64,000 nt of DNA from Bacteroidota bacterium (lineage in GTDB: Bacteria > Bacteroidota > Bacteroidia > Chitinophagales > Chitinophagaceae), in the NCBI GenBank assembly GCA_016183765.1, contig JACPEA010000010.1, positions 210,230 through 274,229 on the forward strand, written 5' to 3'. Within the stretch, counting starts at the first letter, position 1, and each line of letters begins with the position of its first letter. Position numbers and translations under genes: made by a program. A model generated the notes under the pieces. It had not been told where the DNA came from and ran no database searches. It saw only the letters and a list, made by a program, of their open reading frames with translations. This document shows, one piece after another, positions 33,768 through 43,307 of the stretch.

Positions 33768-35583
33768 CTTGCCAGTTTTTGCTTTCTTTGAATTCAGTTT
33801 GTTCCTCCTTGTAAAGGATATAATCTTCTAGAACCAAAACGTCCATATTAGTCCTCATAAAACACTTATAGGCGTCTTTGGGAGAACATACAATAGGCTC
33901 TCCCCTTACATTAAATGAAGTATTAATTAAAACAGCGCAACCTGTAATATTGTAAAACTCCTTTATGACGTCATAAAATTTAGGATTATCAACACCATCT
34001 ACAGTTTCCACACGAGCGCTGTAATCAACGTGAGTTACTGAAGGAATGATACTTCTTGGGATATTTACAATTTCAATTAAATCTTCAGATGTTCCTTTAT
34101 TTTCGAACTCTAATCTGGCTTCCTTTTTCACCGGGGAAACCAGAAGCATATATGGAGAGTCCTCGTTTAGTTCAAAATAATCGTTTACTTTTTCCCTCAA
34201 TACTACAGGTGCAAAGGGTCTGAAAGACTCTCGAAACTTAATTTTGAGGTTCATATCACTTTGCATTTTTGCATCTCTCGGATCTCCAATAATTGATCGG
34301 GCCCCAAGTGATCTCGGTCCAAATTCCATTCTCCCAGAGAAATAGCCGATAATTTTTTGAGACGCAAGTAATTCTGCAATAGTTTTTGCACGTTCTTCTA
34401 TCTTAATTTTTTTTGCAGGAATTGAGTATGTATGCAAGAAGGACTCAATTTCTCGTTCAGAATATGATATACCCAAAAGTGAGCCTTTTTGCATATCTCT
34501 ACCATCAGAAGATTTTACTCGGGGTTTCTTGAAATATAAATAATATACATTTAGAGCAGCCCCCAATGAACAGCCAGCATCCCCACTTGCAGGTTGAATC
34601 CAAATATTTTCAAAAATTTTATTCTCTAAGATTTTGCCATTTGCCACACAGTTTAGTGCTACTCCTCCAGCCATAACTAAATTAGCAGAATTTGAAACAC
34701 GCTTTGCTTCTTTGGCAAGTTTTAGCACAATTTCTTCTGTAACCAATTGTATAGAAGCTGCTATATCCATTTCCTTTTTTGTAATTCTACTTTCTGGTTT
34801 TCTGGCTGGCCCCCCGAATAAATTACAAAAATCATCATTAATCATACTATTAGACTTAACAAACCCAAAGTATTTCATGTTCAACTTATACGAGCCATCC
34901 CCTTTTACACTTATCAGATTTTCATAAATTAAGTCTTTAAATACTGGCTTGCCATATGGCGCCAATCCCATCAACTTATATTCCCCGGAATTTACTTTAA
35001 AGCCACAGTAGAAAGTAATTGCACTGTACAAAAGACCTAAAGAATGCGGGTAATGAATTTCACTCGAAATTTCAATACTATTACCTGATCCATATCCGAT
35101 TGTGGTTGTACTCCATTCTCCAACGCCATCAATAGTCAATATTGCCGATTCATCAAATGGAGATGGATAAAAAGCACTTGCTGCGTGTGAAAAATGATGC
35201 TCACTATATAGAATTGGGATCTTAAGTTTGAAAAAATCAAAAATTAGTTCATCCAAAAAAAGTTTATAACCGATTAGGCCTGGAGCATTTTCCGTCCACT
35301 GAACCTTACTTTCAGGATACCCACTGATTACCGACCTTACGATTCTGTCCAGACTTAATACCGGATTATCATAAAAAGCAATTGCAGTAATTTCATTGTT
35401 TTTTATGTGAGCTTCTTCCAGGCAATAATTAATTGCATTAACAGGAAATCTAGAATCATGCTTAATACGCGTGAATCTTTCCTCTTGGGATGCTGCAATT
35501 ATTTCACCGTCTATAATCAGAGCTGCTGCAGAATCATGATAAAAACATGATACACCAAGGATTACATTTCGTTTTGACATCAA
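33748..35583 (-). CDS. NodU/CmcH-family carbamoyltransferase
   Basis: 611 residues. The N-terminal domain has H-H-F-S-H-A-A-S-A-F-Y (about 124-134) and the sugar-kinase-like site T-I-D-G-V-G-E-W; M-A-G-G-V-A-L-N-C-V-A-N-G-K lies near 305. The C-terminal YrdC-like part has R-M-E-F-G-P-R-S-L-G-A-R-S-I. The family transfers carbamoyl from carbamoyl phosphate via an adenylate to a sugar hydroxyl. It is paired with an SGNH hydrolase (no gap) and a small unknown protein. The group is visibly AT-richer than its neighbours, so it may have come as a module. Confidence 0.88.
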   Translation of the reverse strand: MMSKRNVILGVSCFYHDSAAALIIDGEIIAASQEERFTRIKHDSRFPVNAINYCLEEAHIKNNEITAIAFYDNPVLSLDRIVRSVISGYPESKVQWTENAPGLIGYKLFLDELIFDFFKLKIPILYSEHHFSHAASAFYPSPFDESAILTIDGVGEWSTTTIGYGSGNSIEISSEIHYPHSLGLLYSAITFYCGFKVNSGEYKLMGLAPYGKPVFKDLIYENLISVKGDGSYKLNMKYFGFVKSNSMINDDFCNLFGGPARKPESRITKKEMDIAASIQLVTEEIVLKLAKEAKRVSNSANLVMAGGVALNCVANGKILENKIFENIWIQPASGDAGCSLGAALNVYYLYFKKPRVKSSDGRDMQKGSLLGISYSEREIESFLHTYSIPAKKIKIEERAKTIAELLASQKIIGYFSGRMEFGPRSLGARSIIGDPRDAKMQSDMNLKIKFRESFRPFAPVVLREKVNDYFELNEDSPYMLLVSPVKKEARLEFENKGTSEDLIEIVNIPRSIIPSVTHVDYSARVETVDGVDNPKFYDVIKEFYNITGCAVLINTSFNVRGEPIVCSPKDAYKCFMRTNMDVLVLEDYILYKEEQTEFKESKNWQDEYALD

Positions 35584-36564
35584 TTATTTTTTTAAAGAAG
35601 ATTTAACGATTGGAATAAGACTTTCTGCCACAGCAATATGACCTGCGGGTGAAAAGTGTTTATCATATTTATAGGTAAAAGACCTACGCATATCTAAATC
35701 ATATTTTTGGAATTCTTCCAGCAGATTGATCATATCACATTCACGATTAAATTTCAAGGAGTTGAATCTTTGAATGTAATTTTCAGTAACATACTTATCG
35801 GGATGTTCAAATTGAAGGTACCAGGGTATCGGCATTAAAATTACCGGACAATCCAGTTCGTTAACCCATTTAGTCAATATAGCTTTCATCACTCTCCATT
35901 CAATTCTGTTCTCGCTGTCATATTCAGGAAAAATATTCGCTTTTATTTTCAGATTTTTATAAAAGAATTTTTTAATGCTTGATAGGACTATTCTAAGTTT
36001 ACTATGCTCCTCAGCAGGAATAGTTTCGGAATTGAACAGTTTTGTTTTTGGGACAGGTATATTACATAATTTCAATTCAGACTCCTGAATTTCAAAATAT
36101 GGCTTAGATCTGAAAAAAAATTGACCATCCTGTGTCTGGTTTAACAATTCTGACTTCATATTTCTTCGGATGTTTTCCAAAAGCGGAGAAATTATGATCA
36201 AATCCGGCTTCATCTCTTTTGCAATCTCCTTGAAGATTAAATACTGCTGATCGGTACCTGAATGTGAAAGACCGAAATTAAGCACTTCAATATCCCTAAT
36301 ATTGGCTTGCAGCAGGTCTGAATATCTCTGCGAGTTTTCTACACCATCCCCGGCGGTAAACGAGTCCCCGAAAACCATGACTCTTTTAATTTTGTCGCCT
36401 TTCTGAATCTTAAAATCTGTATCACTTCTAAACCCCCTATTATTGGTTTTCAAAAAATACCCGCCATTTTCGTGCATAATTCTGACGAAAAGGTCCGGTA
36501 TATACAAATGACCTATTGATTCATTATACTCAATAAAGGATCTACATGAGATTAATTTATTCAT
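35584..36564 (-). CDS. SGNH/GDSL-family hydrolase
   Basis: 326 residues. The nucleophile Ser lies in V-M-V-F-G-D-S-F-T-A-G-D-G (about 63-75); G-L-S-H-S-G-T-D-Q-Q-Y near 99 carries the Gly block, and the Asp/His pair is in K-H-F-S-P-A-G-H near 303. No signal peptide or membrane helix is present, so it should act in the cytoplasm or at its membrane. SGNH proteins next to carbamoyltransferases are common in sugar loci and may act as acyl- or carbamoyl-group hydrolases or transferases. The stop meets the start of the carbamoyltransferase directly. Confidence 0.78.
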   Translation of the reverse strand: MNKLISCRSFIEYNESIGHLYIPDLFVRIMHENGGYFLKTNNRGFRSDTDFKIQKGDKIKRVMVFGDSFTAGDGVENSQRYSDLLQANIRDIEVLNFGLSHSGTDQQYLIFKEIAKEMKPDLIIISPLLENIRRNMKSELLNQTQDGQFFFRSKPYFEIQESELKLCNIPVPKTKLFNSETIPAEEHSKLRIVLSSIKKFFYKNLKIKANIFPEYDSENRIEWRVMKAILTKWVNELDCPVILMPIPWYLQFEHPDKYVTENYIQRFNSLKFNRECDMINLLEEFQKYDLDMRRSFTYKYDKHFSPAGHIAVAESLIPIVKSSLKK

Positions 36565-36728
36565 TTATAACATTTTAAATTATTGGACTGTAAAATAATC
36601 GTAGAAATTAGTTAAGAATAACCCACTTTCTCAGCATGAAATAATTGCAGAAAGCTAAACAGCCAGAAATGCATTTTATGCTTGATTGTTAAGTTTAAAT
36701 TTTAAAATATTCATGACAGTCATTTCTG

Positions 36729-37925
36729 CTAACTATCCTCAATGGTCTTCTTCAAAATCATCCATAATGACTGAGAAGGGCTGCCCTCTGTTTGAATATA
36801 AGTGTCCAGATAATTTTTATATGCTTCCTGATCGATACTACTATTTTCAGCATAAAATTTTGCACAAAAATTACTGTTTATATCACACATAGGAGCATTC
36901 AATAACGAAGCAGCTGACTCAATATCAGCCAGGTACCAACTATTCTTGATCTCATCGTTCACTAAAAAGAAAACGGGTTTCTTCCATAATACGCAGAACG
37001 AGATTGCCGTAGACGCATGTGCAAACACGGCTTCCGAATCCTTGATCAGGCTGGCTGTTTGTTTAAAGAGGATCTCCCGATCGCCAAAGTATTGCCGATA
37101 CAATGAAATATCCGTAGATGGATACGCGGCAATTTTTACTACATTCCCTGTTTCTTTTTCATACTGCAGGAAGTAGTTATGTAGTGTACCCAGGAATCCT
37201 TCTCCGGAAACAGGGTTTTTCAGGCCCATCTCGGCATTATCTTCATGGCAGGCTATGTTTTCATCCAGGTAAACAGCAAAAGGCTTTTCAGATCTTTCGA
37301 TGCTGCCTTTTTTACCCCTGCCGGCATTAATTTCCAGGAAGGTTTCACAATCAAAACTATGTGCTGCAACGATTTTCCTTGCCTTGAAAAACCTCGGATT
37401 TGATTTCCACGAAGTGCCGGACACCAATGCTATATCTGGTGTAAGATCCTTCAAGAACAAAGCATAAAACTTAAGCCAACGGGCATATATAAAACGCTGT
37501 ATAAGCCGGTTGGTCAAAATAATCCTGATTTTATTGATAAGAGATTGCGTTGAGCGGGTTGGTCCAGGTGAAGGATATGGCCCACTGTCGATCACAACCA
37601 CTTTGCAGCCACGACTGATCAGAAAATCAAAGAGCTGCATTGACGCAGTTGAAAAAAGCCCGACAAAGTCGATCACATATGCATTTTCCAGGTTCTCTGT
37701 ATTCTTCAAATCCCTGTAAGTATTGATCCGTTTTACATAAGAAAAGGAAACTTCTGACATGCCGCGGCTTTTGCCTGAAATCGGCATTAACCATTCCGAG
37801 CAATCAAGGACAATCAGATCAAACTGATCCGCCAACCCCTCAATATTGAAACGGATTACATCAGACTCACGAAACGGATTTTTAACCGCTACGATCAATT
37901 TTTTCTTTTTCCCGTTGATCATCAT
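36729..37925 (-). CDS. Putative GT-B glycosyltransferase of the surface-carbohydrate type
   Basis: 398 residues; no signal or membrane segments. The C-terminal half carries F-A-H-A-S-T-A-I-S-F-C-V-L-W-K-K-P-V (about 305-322), the donor-site pattern of capsule transferases related to polysialyl- and CDP-glycerol-type enzymes. The N-terminal half has alternating strands and helices of a Rossmann domain (D-L-I-V-L-D-C-S). It overlaps the gene at 37922-39667 by 4 bp, and the two may work as a pair. It might be one of the transferases that use the CMP-nonulosonates. The family is not fixed. Confidence 0.55.
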   Translation of the reverse strand: MMINGKKKKLIVAVKNPFRESDVIRFNIEGLADQFDLIVLDCSEWLMPISGKSRGMSEVSFSYVKRINTYRDLKNTENLENAYVIDFVGLFSTASMQLFDFLISRGCKVVVIDSGPYPSPGPTRSTQSLINKIRIILTNRLIQRFIYARWLKFYALFLKDLTPDIALVSGTSWKSNPRFFKARKIVAAHSFDCETFLEINAGRGKKGSIERSEKPFAVYLDENIACHEDNAEMGLKNPVSGEGFLGTLHNYFLQYEKETGNVVKIAAYPSTDISLYRQYFGDREILFKQTASLIKDSEAVFAHASTAISFCVLWKKPVFFLVNDEIKNSWYLADIESAASLLNAPMCDINSNFCAKFYAENSSIDQEAYKNYLDTYIQTEGSPSQSLWMILKKTIEDS

Positions 37926-39667
37926 ACTTCCTGCATTTGAGGCAAAAGCGGCGTCACCTGTCGCAGTAAATTACCCTTGTATGTTTCAAAGTCTTTATGA
38001 AGATACCCGATATAATCTACCAGCTTATCCATATTTTTTTTCAAACGGTTTCTTTCAGTACCTCCCGGTAAATCAGCGATCCATGCAGCCACACTATCAT
38101 AGGCATCCTTTTCATCAATGACCACTTCGGGATTCATTTCCCATGAAAGAAATAACTCGGGGTCTTTCAGAAAATCTATATAAAATACCTGGCCACCACA
38201 CAATGCCAAATCACTTGCCGAATTCGATATCGACGTGATAAATACATCCGTTACCGTCAGGAAGTCAAGAAGCATATATTCTTTATCAGTCAGTATGATT
38301 CCGGGATATCCATCCGTATAAGATCTATAAAAATTGCTGTACCGTGACTCGGGTTGTACAGGCTTGGTCCTGATGAACACCAGCACATTTTTAATTTCAG
38401 ATAACTTTTGTGCAAGCTGCATTAATTTTACTTCATGACGATAGGTAGGATCACAGATTCCCGGGGATAAAATAGTTACCACACACTTATTCCCCTTCAA
38501 ATTGTTCAATTTTCCGATCCGTTCGATGTCACAACTATCCTGAAGAAATCTCCGGTGATTATCATACGAACCTGTATATAAAAAACGACTAGTGCTGGCT
38601 CTCTTTTTTTTCAGGAGATCAATGGTATGCTGTCCAGCCGCACACATCACCTGATAATTGATAAAAATTTCAGAATGGAAATATTGTGTGCTTATATAAG
38701 CGTTCTTGGGTATAAAGATCGTTTTTGTATTTCTACTGTGTAAAAAATCATTTCTGATAGCTTTTACTGTTTCCAGGTGTTCATAAGTAATAAATACATT
38801 GTTGCTGCCTCTAATAGATTGAGACCTACCACGAATAATAACGTTAAAGAGTTCTATAAATGCAGCCCCATGCTTCATGATCTGGTATGTTGTAACAGTC
38901 TTCCAAAGAAACTGAATGAGCCTATTTCTGAAAAAAGAAAGATCGTCTTTTGTAAGTCCCAGTACGGAGATGCCATACTGCTGGACAACATCATCAGCGA
39001 ACGACTTCCTGTTGTGCCTTTCGGTTACAAACCTGAGATTATGATAATGGCTGAACAATGAAGCGAACATATTCAACGTGGAGGTATCGTCTACCAGACA
39101 TACGATATTCCGTTCATAAAAAAGATTTTCATTGCTCGAATTGGTTCTTTTCTGGTGAAAAAGTACCAGTGGGAGAAGCAACAGGGAAAATACAAACTCC
39201 GGGAATGGCGACGATTTACGGAGCCTGATCTTTGAGAACCCGGCAAGGTTACCGATATACGGATCGAGATATCGTCGCGACAACTGTATTGCAACTGCTT
39301 CCTGTGGATTTTCAACACAGTACCTTTTTGCTACTTCAATAAACTCGAATTTTAAGTATAACCTGTCAAAGAAAAATTTATTACAATGAAGCTGACAATC
39401 GATTCCAAACAATACCGACATTTTTGCAGCCCATTTACTGACATCCATTGCCTGCATCATCTCAAAGGCATTATTGTAAGCATTTTTCCTGATGTTCGGT
39501 GTATATTCTATACAATTAAATTCTGTCTTGCTAATATTTGATGCATACTTGTTAAGCAATCGCTGCGCAAGTGGAATGAAACGGGATCTGTTCAGGTACA
39601 GACAAGGCTCTTTCATAGCTGAATGATACAGGTAATTCCAAAGTGACATTTTCTCGAAAAAAATCAT
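37922..39667 (-). CDS. Large unknown protein, possible GT-B glycosyltransferase
   Basis: 581 residues; I do not recognise the family. A helical N-terminal half contains a hydrophobic stretch near 165-180 (F-V-F-S-L-L-L-L-P-L-V-L-F). The C-terminal half has T-I-L-S-P-G-I-C-D, V-L-V-F-I-R-T-K-P and F-I-T-S-I-S-N-S-A-S-D-L-A-L-C-G-G (about 493-509), which looks like a GT-B donor site with a Ser-rich loop. It starts inside the end of neuC (4-bp overlap) and is followed by a related-looking putative transferase, so a role in adding the nonulosonate made by NeuC and NeuB is possible. Confidence 0.5.
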   Translation of the reverse strand: MIFFEKMSLWNYLYHSAMKEPCLYLNRSRFIPLAQRLLNKYASNISKTEFNCIEYTPNIRKNAYNNAFEMMQAMDVSKWAAKMSVLFGIDCQLHCNKFFFDRLYLKFEFIEVAKRYCVENPQEAVAIQLSRRYLDPYIGNLAGFSKIRLRKSSPFPEFVFSLLLLPLVLFHQKRTNSSNENLFYERNIVCLVDDTSTLNMFASLFSHYHNLRFVTERHNRKSFADDVVQQYGISVLGLTKDDLSFFRNRLIQFLWKTVTTYQIMKHGAAFIELFNVIIRGRSQSIRGSNNVFITYEHLETVKAIRNDFLHSRNTKTIFIPKNAYISTQYFHSEIFINYQVMCAAGQHTIDLLKKKRASTSRFLYTGSYDNHRRFLQDSCDIERIGKLNNLKGNKCVVTILSPGICDPTYRHEVKLMQLAQKLSEIKNVLVFIRTKPVQPESRYSNFYRSYTDGYPGIILTDKEYMLLDFLTVTDVFITSISNSASDLALCGGQVFYIDFLKDPELFLSWEMNPEVVIDEKDAYDSVAAWIADLPGGTERNRLKKNMDKLVDYIGYLHKDFETYKGNLLRQVTPLLPQMQEV

Positions 39668-40824
39668 CCGTCAATATCATGAAAGGGTTTGGAAATACTT
39701 TTATCCAAAGGATAACTTGAAAGTACCTTGACTATGGTGCTACTCGTATTTTTTCTATAGTATGGATTGACTACACTTTTCAATGTCCGCCTGAAAGAGG
39801 ATGAGTACAATTGGTCAATTGCACTAATAATCGATTTTCGTTTTGCTGCACAGTTAATGATATTGGCTGCTGCCAGACGCCCTTTCTGTCGGCCACCGAT
39901 ATTGATCGCCCCTCTCTTAAAACTTGGGAGTTCTATGATCGCGCTGGAAGAATTTCCCAAAAGACCGTCTACATATTTTAAGCAAGACAGGTACCGAACA
40001 CTTCCCAGCGATTTGAAAGCCACTGCGTTGGGCCGGGTTGTACAGAACTCGTTAATCATATCAATGATTACTCTGCCAGCAACATCGGAATTTGGATAGG
40101 TAAAAATGATTCCGATCTCAGGAAATTTAGACAACGCGGCCAGCATTTCTCCAAACTGAATTGCAGGCGATATTTTTGAAAGTGTTTCAGGATGATAAGT
40201 AACCAGAAGATTCCGACTCCTGAAAACATACCCGATGTTTTTCTCCAACTCGGAACGGGTAAGCAGCTTCTGACTGTTTATCGCTTCTATGCCAATGGCG
40301 CCCACATTAAATACACGTTTGGGATCTTCTCCCATTTGTATCACGCGTTTCCTGTATGCTTCAGTTGCCGTAAAATGCAACATCGAAATTTTGGATATAG
40401 AATGACGTATCGCCTCATCGAATGCTCCTTCTGTTGTTTCGCCACCATGAAGATGTGCGACCGGGATCTTAAAAAAAAGCGCACTGATGGCAGCAGCGAA
40501 AGACTCGTATCTGTCACCCAGCACCACCAATATATCTGGAGAAAGTCTTTCGAGTGCATCTGCAAACCCAATCATCCCAAGACCTGTTGATTTTGTGATG
40601 CCCGATGCTGTGTCAGAGCTCAGCTGCATTTCTACCCTTGCATCGATCGTAAATCCGTCTTTTTCTATCTCACGGTATGTCAATCCGAACTCGGGAGATA
40701 AATGCATTCCGGTCACAATCACCTGGAGTTGAAGGTTGCGGGACTGTTTCACTTTGCTCATCAATATCCGCAGCAACCCATATTCGGATCTGCTACCGGT
40801 AACTATACAGATCTTTCTTAACAT
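39664..40824 (-). CDS. neuC: Hydrolysing UDP-sugar 2-epimerase (NeuC/LegG type)
   Basis: 386 residues, the usual length of NeuC. V-T-G-S-R-S-E-Y-G-L-L opens the protein, then V-V-L-G-D-R-Y-E (about 95-102), A-H-L-H-G-G-E-T-T-E-G-A-F-D-E (about 114-128) and G-N-S-S-S-A-I-I-E near 284, all typical. The enzyme epimerises C2 and releases UDP, giving ManNAc or 2,4-diacetamido-6-deoxymannose for NeuB-type enzymes. It overlaps the neuB gene by 7 bp. With the PglF, PglE and PglD-like enzymes of the locus it could feed legionaminic acid from UDP-diNAcBac, as known for Legionella. Confidence 0.88.
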   Translation of the reverse strand: MLRKICIVTGSRSEYGLLRILMSKVKQSRNLQLQVIVTGMHLSPEFGLTYREIEKDGFTIDARVEMQLSSDTASGITKSTGLGMIGFADALERLSPDILVVLGDRYESFAAAISALFFKIPVAHLHGGETTEGAFDEAIRHSISKISMLHFTATEAYRKRVIQMGEDPKRVFNVGAIGIEAINSQKLLTRSELEKNIGYVFRSRNLLVTYHPETLSKISPAIQFGEMLAALSKFPEIGIIFTYPNSDVAGRVIIDMINEFCTTRPNAVAFKSLGSVRYLSCLKYVDGLLGNSSSAIIELPSFKRGAINIGGRQKGRLAAANIINCAAKRKSIISAIDQLYSSSFRRTLKSVVNPYYRKNTSSTIVKVLSSYPLDKSISKPFHDIDG

Positions 40825-41819
40825 GTAATTAATTCATCTGTCAAAAAATTTTTTTTGGCAATTGTCCCGATAACATCGTCCCATTGCATGGGAGAAATGC
40901 CGATACCAGGTCTTTTTACGGTAAGGTTGTATTCCGTAAAGATTTCACCCTTTGCGATGTTGCACGCTGCCACGATCGATTTACGCGCTACCGCCATATT
41001 TTTGATTTCACTAGAACTTGGCTTTTTTACTCCTTCCCCCATCGCTACTTCTATATTCCTGATGCAGGAAACCATTTTAAAAAGTTCGTCAGGCTCTAAA
41101 CTTGCTGCATGATCAGGCCCGGTCATTGTCTTGTCGATCGTAAAATGTTTTTCTATAACAGTCGCTCCCAACGCAACGGCTGCAATAGGCACTTCAATCC
41201 CCAGTGTATGATCTGAGTATCCCACCTGCAAGCCTGTATGCATTTTGATAGCGCCCATTGCATTAAGATTGACCTCAGCAAAAGGCGTTGGATATTCCGT
41301 TGTACAATGAAGCAGGATTACTTTATCCTTATCCTGCCCTGCTTTTTGCAACACTGTGAGCGCATTATCAATATCTTCCATTGTTGCCATACCCGAAGAC
41401 AGAATCACATTTTTATTATAACCAGCTATATGGCGCAATAAAGGCAGATTCGTAATTTCGCCAGAGGGTATTTTAATGAGGTCTACCCCTATGTTTACAA
41501 GAAAATCGATGCTTTCACTGTCAAATCCTGTTGAAAGAAATGTTACTTTTTTTTCTTTGCAGTAATCGATGAGTTCCAGATGTTGCTCATGAGTCAGCTC
41601 AAGCCGCTTAAGCATCTCGTACTGTGTTTCAGACTTGTCAGTAGACATGGTTTGATAGGCTGCTTTTTCCGCATCTTTCTTCACCAGTTTATCAGCTTTG
41701 AAAGTCTGAAATTTCACATAGTCTACACCCGCAGCTGCAGCTTTATCTATGAGCTGTCGGGCAATTTTCATATCGCCATTATGATTCACCCCGGCTTCTG
41801 CAATGATAATTACTCTCAT
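40818..41819 (-). CDS. neuB: Nonulosonic acid synthase (NeuB/LegI type)
   Basis: 333 residues. A TIM-barrel NeuB domain (A-E-A-G-V-N-H-N-G near 7-15, V-K-F-Q-T-F, L-S-S-G-M-A-T near 141, G-Y-S-D-H-T near 196, E-K-H-F-T near 223) is followed by a C-terminal SAF/antifreeze-like domain (A-R-K-S-I-V-A...R-P-G-I-G-I-S-P). It condenses phosphoenolpyruvate with a six-carbon amino sugar to form a nine-carbon acid. It differs from the PseI-type second copy at 46251. Pairing with neuC makes legionaminic or neuraminic acid the likely product. Confidence 0.88.
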   Translation of the reverse strand: MRVIIIAEAGVNHNGDMKIARQLIDKAAAAGVDYVKFQTFKADKLVKKDAEKAAYQTMSTDKSETQYEMLKRLELTHEQHLELIDYCKEKKVTFLSTGFDSESIDFLVNIGVDLIKIPSGEITNLPLLRHIAGYNKNVILSSGMATMEDIDNALTVLQKAGQDKDKVILLHCTTEYPTPFAEVNLNAMGAIKMHTGLQVGYSDHTLGIEVPIAAVALGATVIEKHFTIDKTMTGPDHAASLEPDELFKMVSCIRNIEVAMGEGVKKPSSSEIKNMAVARKSIVAACNIAKGEIFTEYNLTVKRPGIGISPMQWDDVIGTIAKKNFLTDELITC

Positions 41820-42373
41820 ACGCTACGTTCAGCTTTGTTCAAAATACCATATTCAATAATATCATGATACCGGCCACTGTTAAAGATCGCCTCCCTTCTT
41901 ACCCCTTCCTGTTCCATCCCAAGCTTCAATGCCAGTTTTTGCATCCCGGTATTCTCCGAAGATGTTCCGCAATGGATACGGTGCAGGTTCAATGAATGAA
42001 AAGCATGACGGATCAATAACTGCCCGGCTTCATACATGATACCTTTTCCGTGGAAAGAGAGCTCCCCGAGCAGAAAAGCGATTTCTGCATTCCTGTCTAT
42101 CCAATTGATGGCCTGTAGACTAATATTACCAACATGCGAATCCGTATCATTCATACATACAGCAAGTACAAGGCTATTCCTCGAACCCAAGGAGCTCGCA
42201 ACAAAACTCTCCAACGATTCAACCGTTGCAGGAAAACGGCCGTGTGAATTGTATTTCACCACTTCCGGGTTATTTAGCCAATACCTGTAGTTGCCGTTTA
42301 TATCTTCCTTTAAAAGTGCACGTAAATGAACGGTCTGCCCTTTTAAGAAAAAATCCTTTTTATTGATTTCCAT
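41816..42373 (-). CDS. GNAT N-acetyltransferase, RimJ/RimL or PseH-like
   Basis: 185 residues. L-R-A-L-L-K-E-D opens the fold, I-A-F-L-L-G-E-L-S-F-H-G-K-G-I (about 95-109) is the acetyl-CoA loop, though its R/Q-x-x-G-x-G pattern is only partly kept, and C-G-T-S-S-E-N-T-G-M-Q-K closes it. PseH and LegH acetylate the C4 amine of the amino sugar before NeuB-type condensation. It overlaps neuB by 4 bp and the upstream transferase-like gene by 14 bp, so it is a candidate for that step in the legionaminic-type branch, or in the pseudaminic one, which otherwise lacks PseH. Confidence 0.78.
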   Translation of the reverse strand: MEINKKDFFLKGQTVHLRALLKEDINGNYRYWLNNPEVVKYNSHGRFPATVESLESFVASSLGSRNSLVLAVCMNDTDSHVGNISLQAINWIDRNAEIAFLLGELSFHGKGIMYEAGQLLIRHAFHSLNLHRIHCGTSSENTGMQKLALKLGMEQEGVRREAIFNSGRYHDIIEYGILNKAERSV

Positions 42374-43292
42374 TTTGCAATATTTCTACCAACTGTTCGC
42401 TATCTACTACCTGTCCCAGATCCATTTCCTTGAGTGGGTCATATTTTGTTCTCGGCCCAAGAAAACGATATACATTTTTCCCCATTAGCGATGCTTCAAT
42501 CAAAAAACTTGAAAAAAAACCTATTACACCTGCGGAATAGTATATTAACGTATTACTGTCTGCCTGGGCGGAAACAGTCATCCATTTTTTACCAAAAAGC
42601 GACTCAATTCGATTTATATCTTGGTTAGGATGCGGTTTAAAAATAAAATTAAACTCACTTATCCCGCTGATAAGCTTGTTTAATTCCCTTGTAGCCGATA
42701 ATTCATCGAAACCGAATTTATCGATCCCATTTACATTAGATAAAGGATCGGGGGCATATATGATATATGGTTTTGAAGAACGGATATCTATTCCGAAAAC
42801 AGCAGATAACTCCTCTCTCTTTATGGAAGGTTTCCAGGAGGTTATATACTTGTGATAGGGGTTACCTGTAATCCGTATCAGACCGGCAGGCAATCCTTCC
42901 TCAATACCCAATTGAGCCGCTCTCTCATCAAGTACCCATATCTCATCCGGGAATGTATACCCGTTTCCTACAGAAAACCGCGTCATGAATGATGTCCAAT
43001 GATCAACAAAGGAGGCAACGGGTATCCGTCTTTCTTTTGCCGCTGCGATAAACCGCTTTTCGATATCTGAACTATATGATGTACCTGTAATAATTCTGGC
43101 CGGAGAGAATCTGTCGATAATTTCAAAAACTTTGCTGGACAATCTGATCACGTCAAGGCCAAAGTCCTTAAAAAAGGCATAACTCCTGTCAGAAATGATC
43201 AGTATATCTTCTTTACGGTAATTACTCGCAAGTGCCAGCATGGGCTTTGCTCCGCCGGGATCGCTAAACACGAAAAGAATTTTTTCACTCAA
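42360..43292 (-). CDS. Putative GT-B glycosyltransferase
   Basis: 310 residues; no signal or membrane segment. It opens with F-V-F-S-D-P-G-G-A-K-P-M-L, then G-T-S-Y-S-S-D-I near 86 and V-D-H-W-T-S-F near 107. The second half has I-F-K-P-H-P-N-Q-D and Y-Y-S-A-G-V-I-G-F-F-S-S-F-L-I-E-A-S (about 254-269), the donor-site layout of GT-B transferases and related phosphotransferases. It may transfer a nonulosonate or amino sugar, as it lies between the nonulosonate genes and an aminotransferase. The family was not recognised with certainty. Confidence 0.5.
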   Translation of the reverse strand: MSEKILFVFSDPGGAKPMLALASNYRKEDILIISDRSYAFFKDFGLDVIRLSSKVFEIIDRFSPARIITGTSYSSDIEKRFIAAAKERRIPVASFVDHWTSFMTRFSVGNGYTFPDEIWVLDERAAQLGIEEGLPAGLIRITGNPYHKYITSWKPSIKREELSAVFGIDIRSSKPYIIYAPDPLSNVNGIDKFGFDELSATRELNKLISGISEFNFIFKPHPNQDINRIESLFGKKWMTVSAQADSNTLIYYSAGVIGFFSSFLIEASLMGKNVYRFLGPRTKYDPLKEMDLGQVVDSEQLVEILQNGNQ

Positions 43293-43307
43293 AGTGCAGC
43301 ATGTTAT

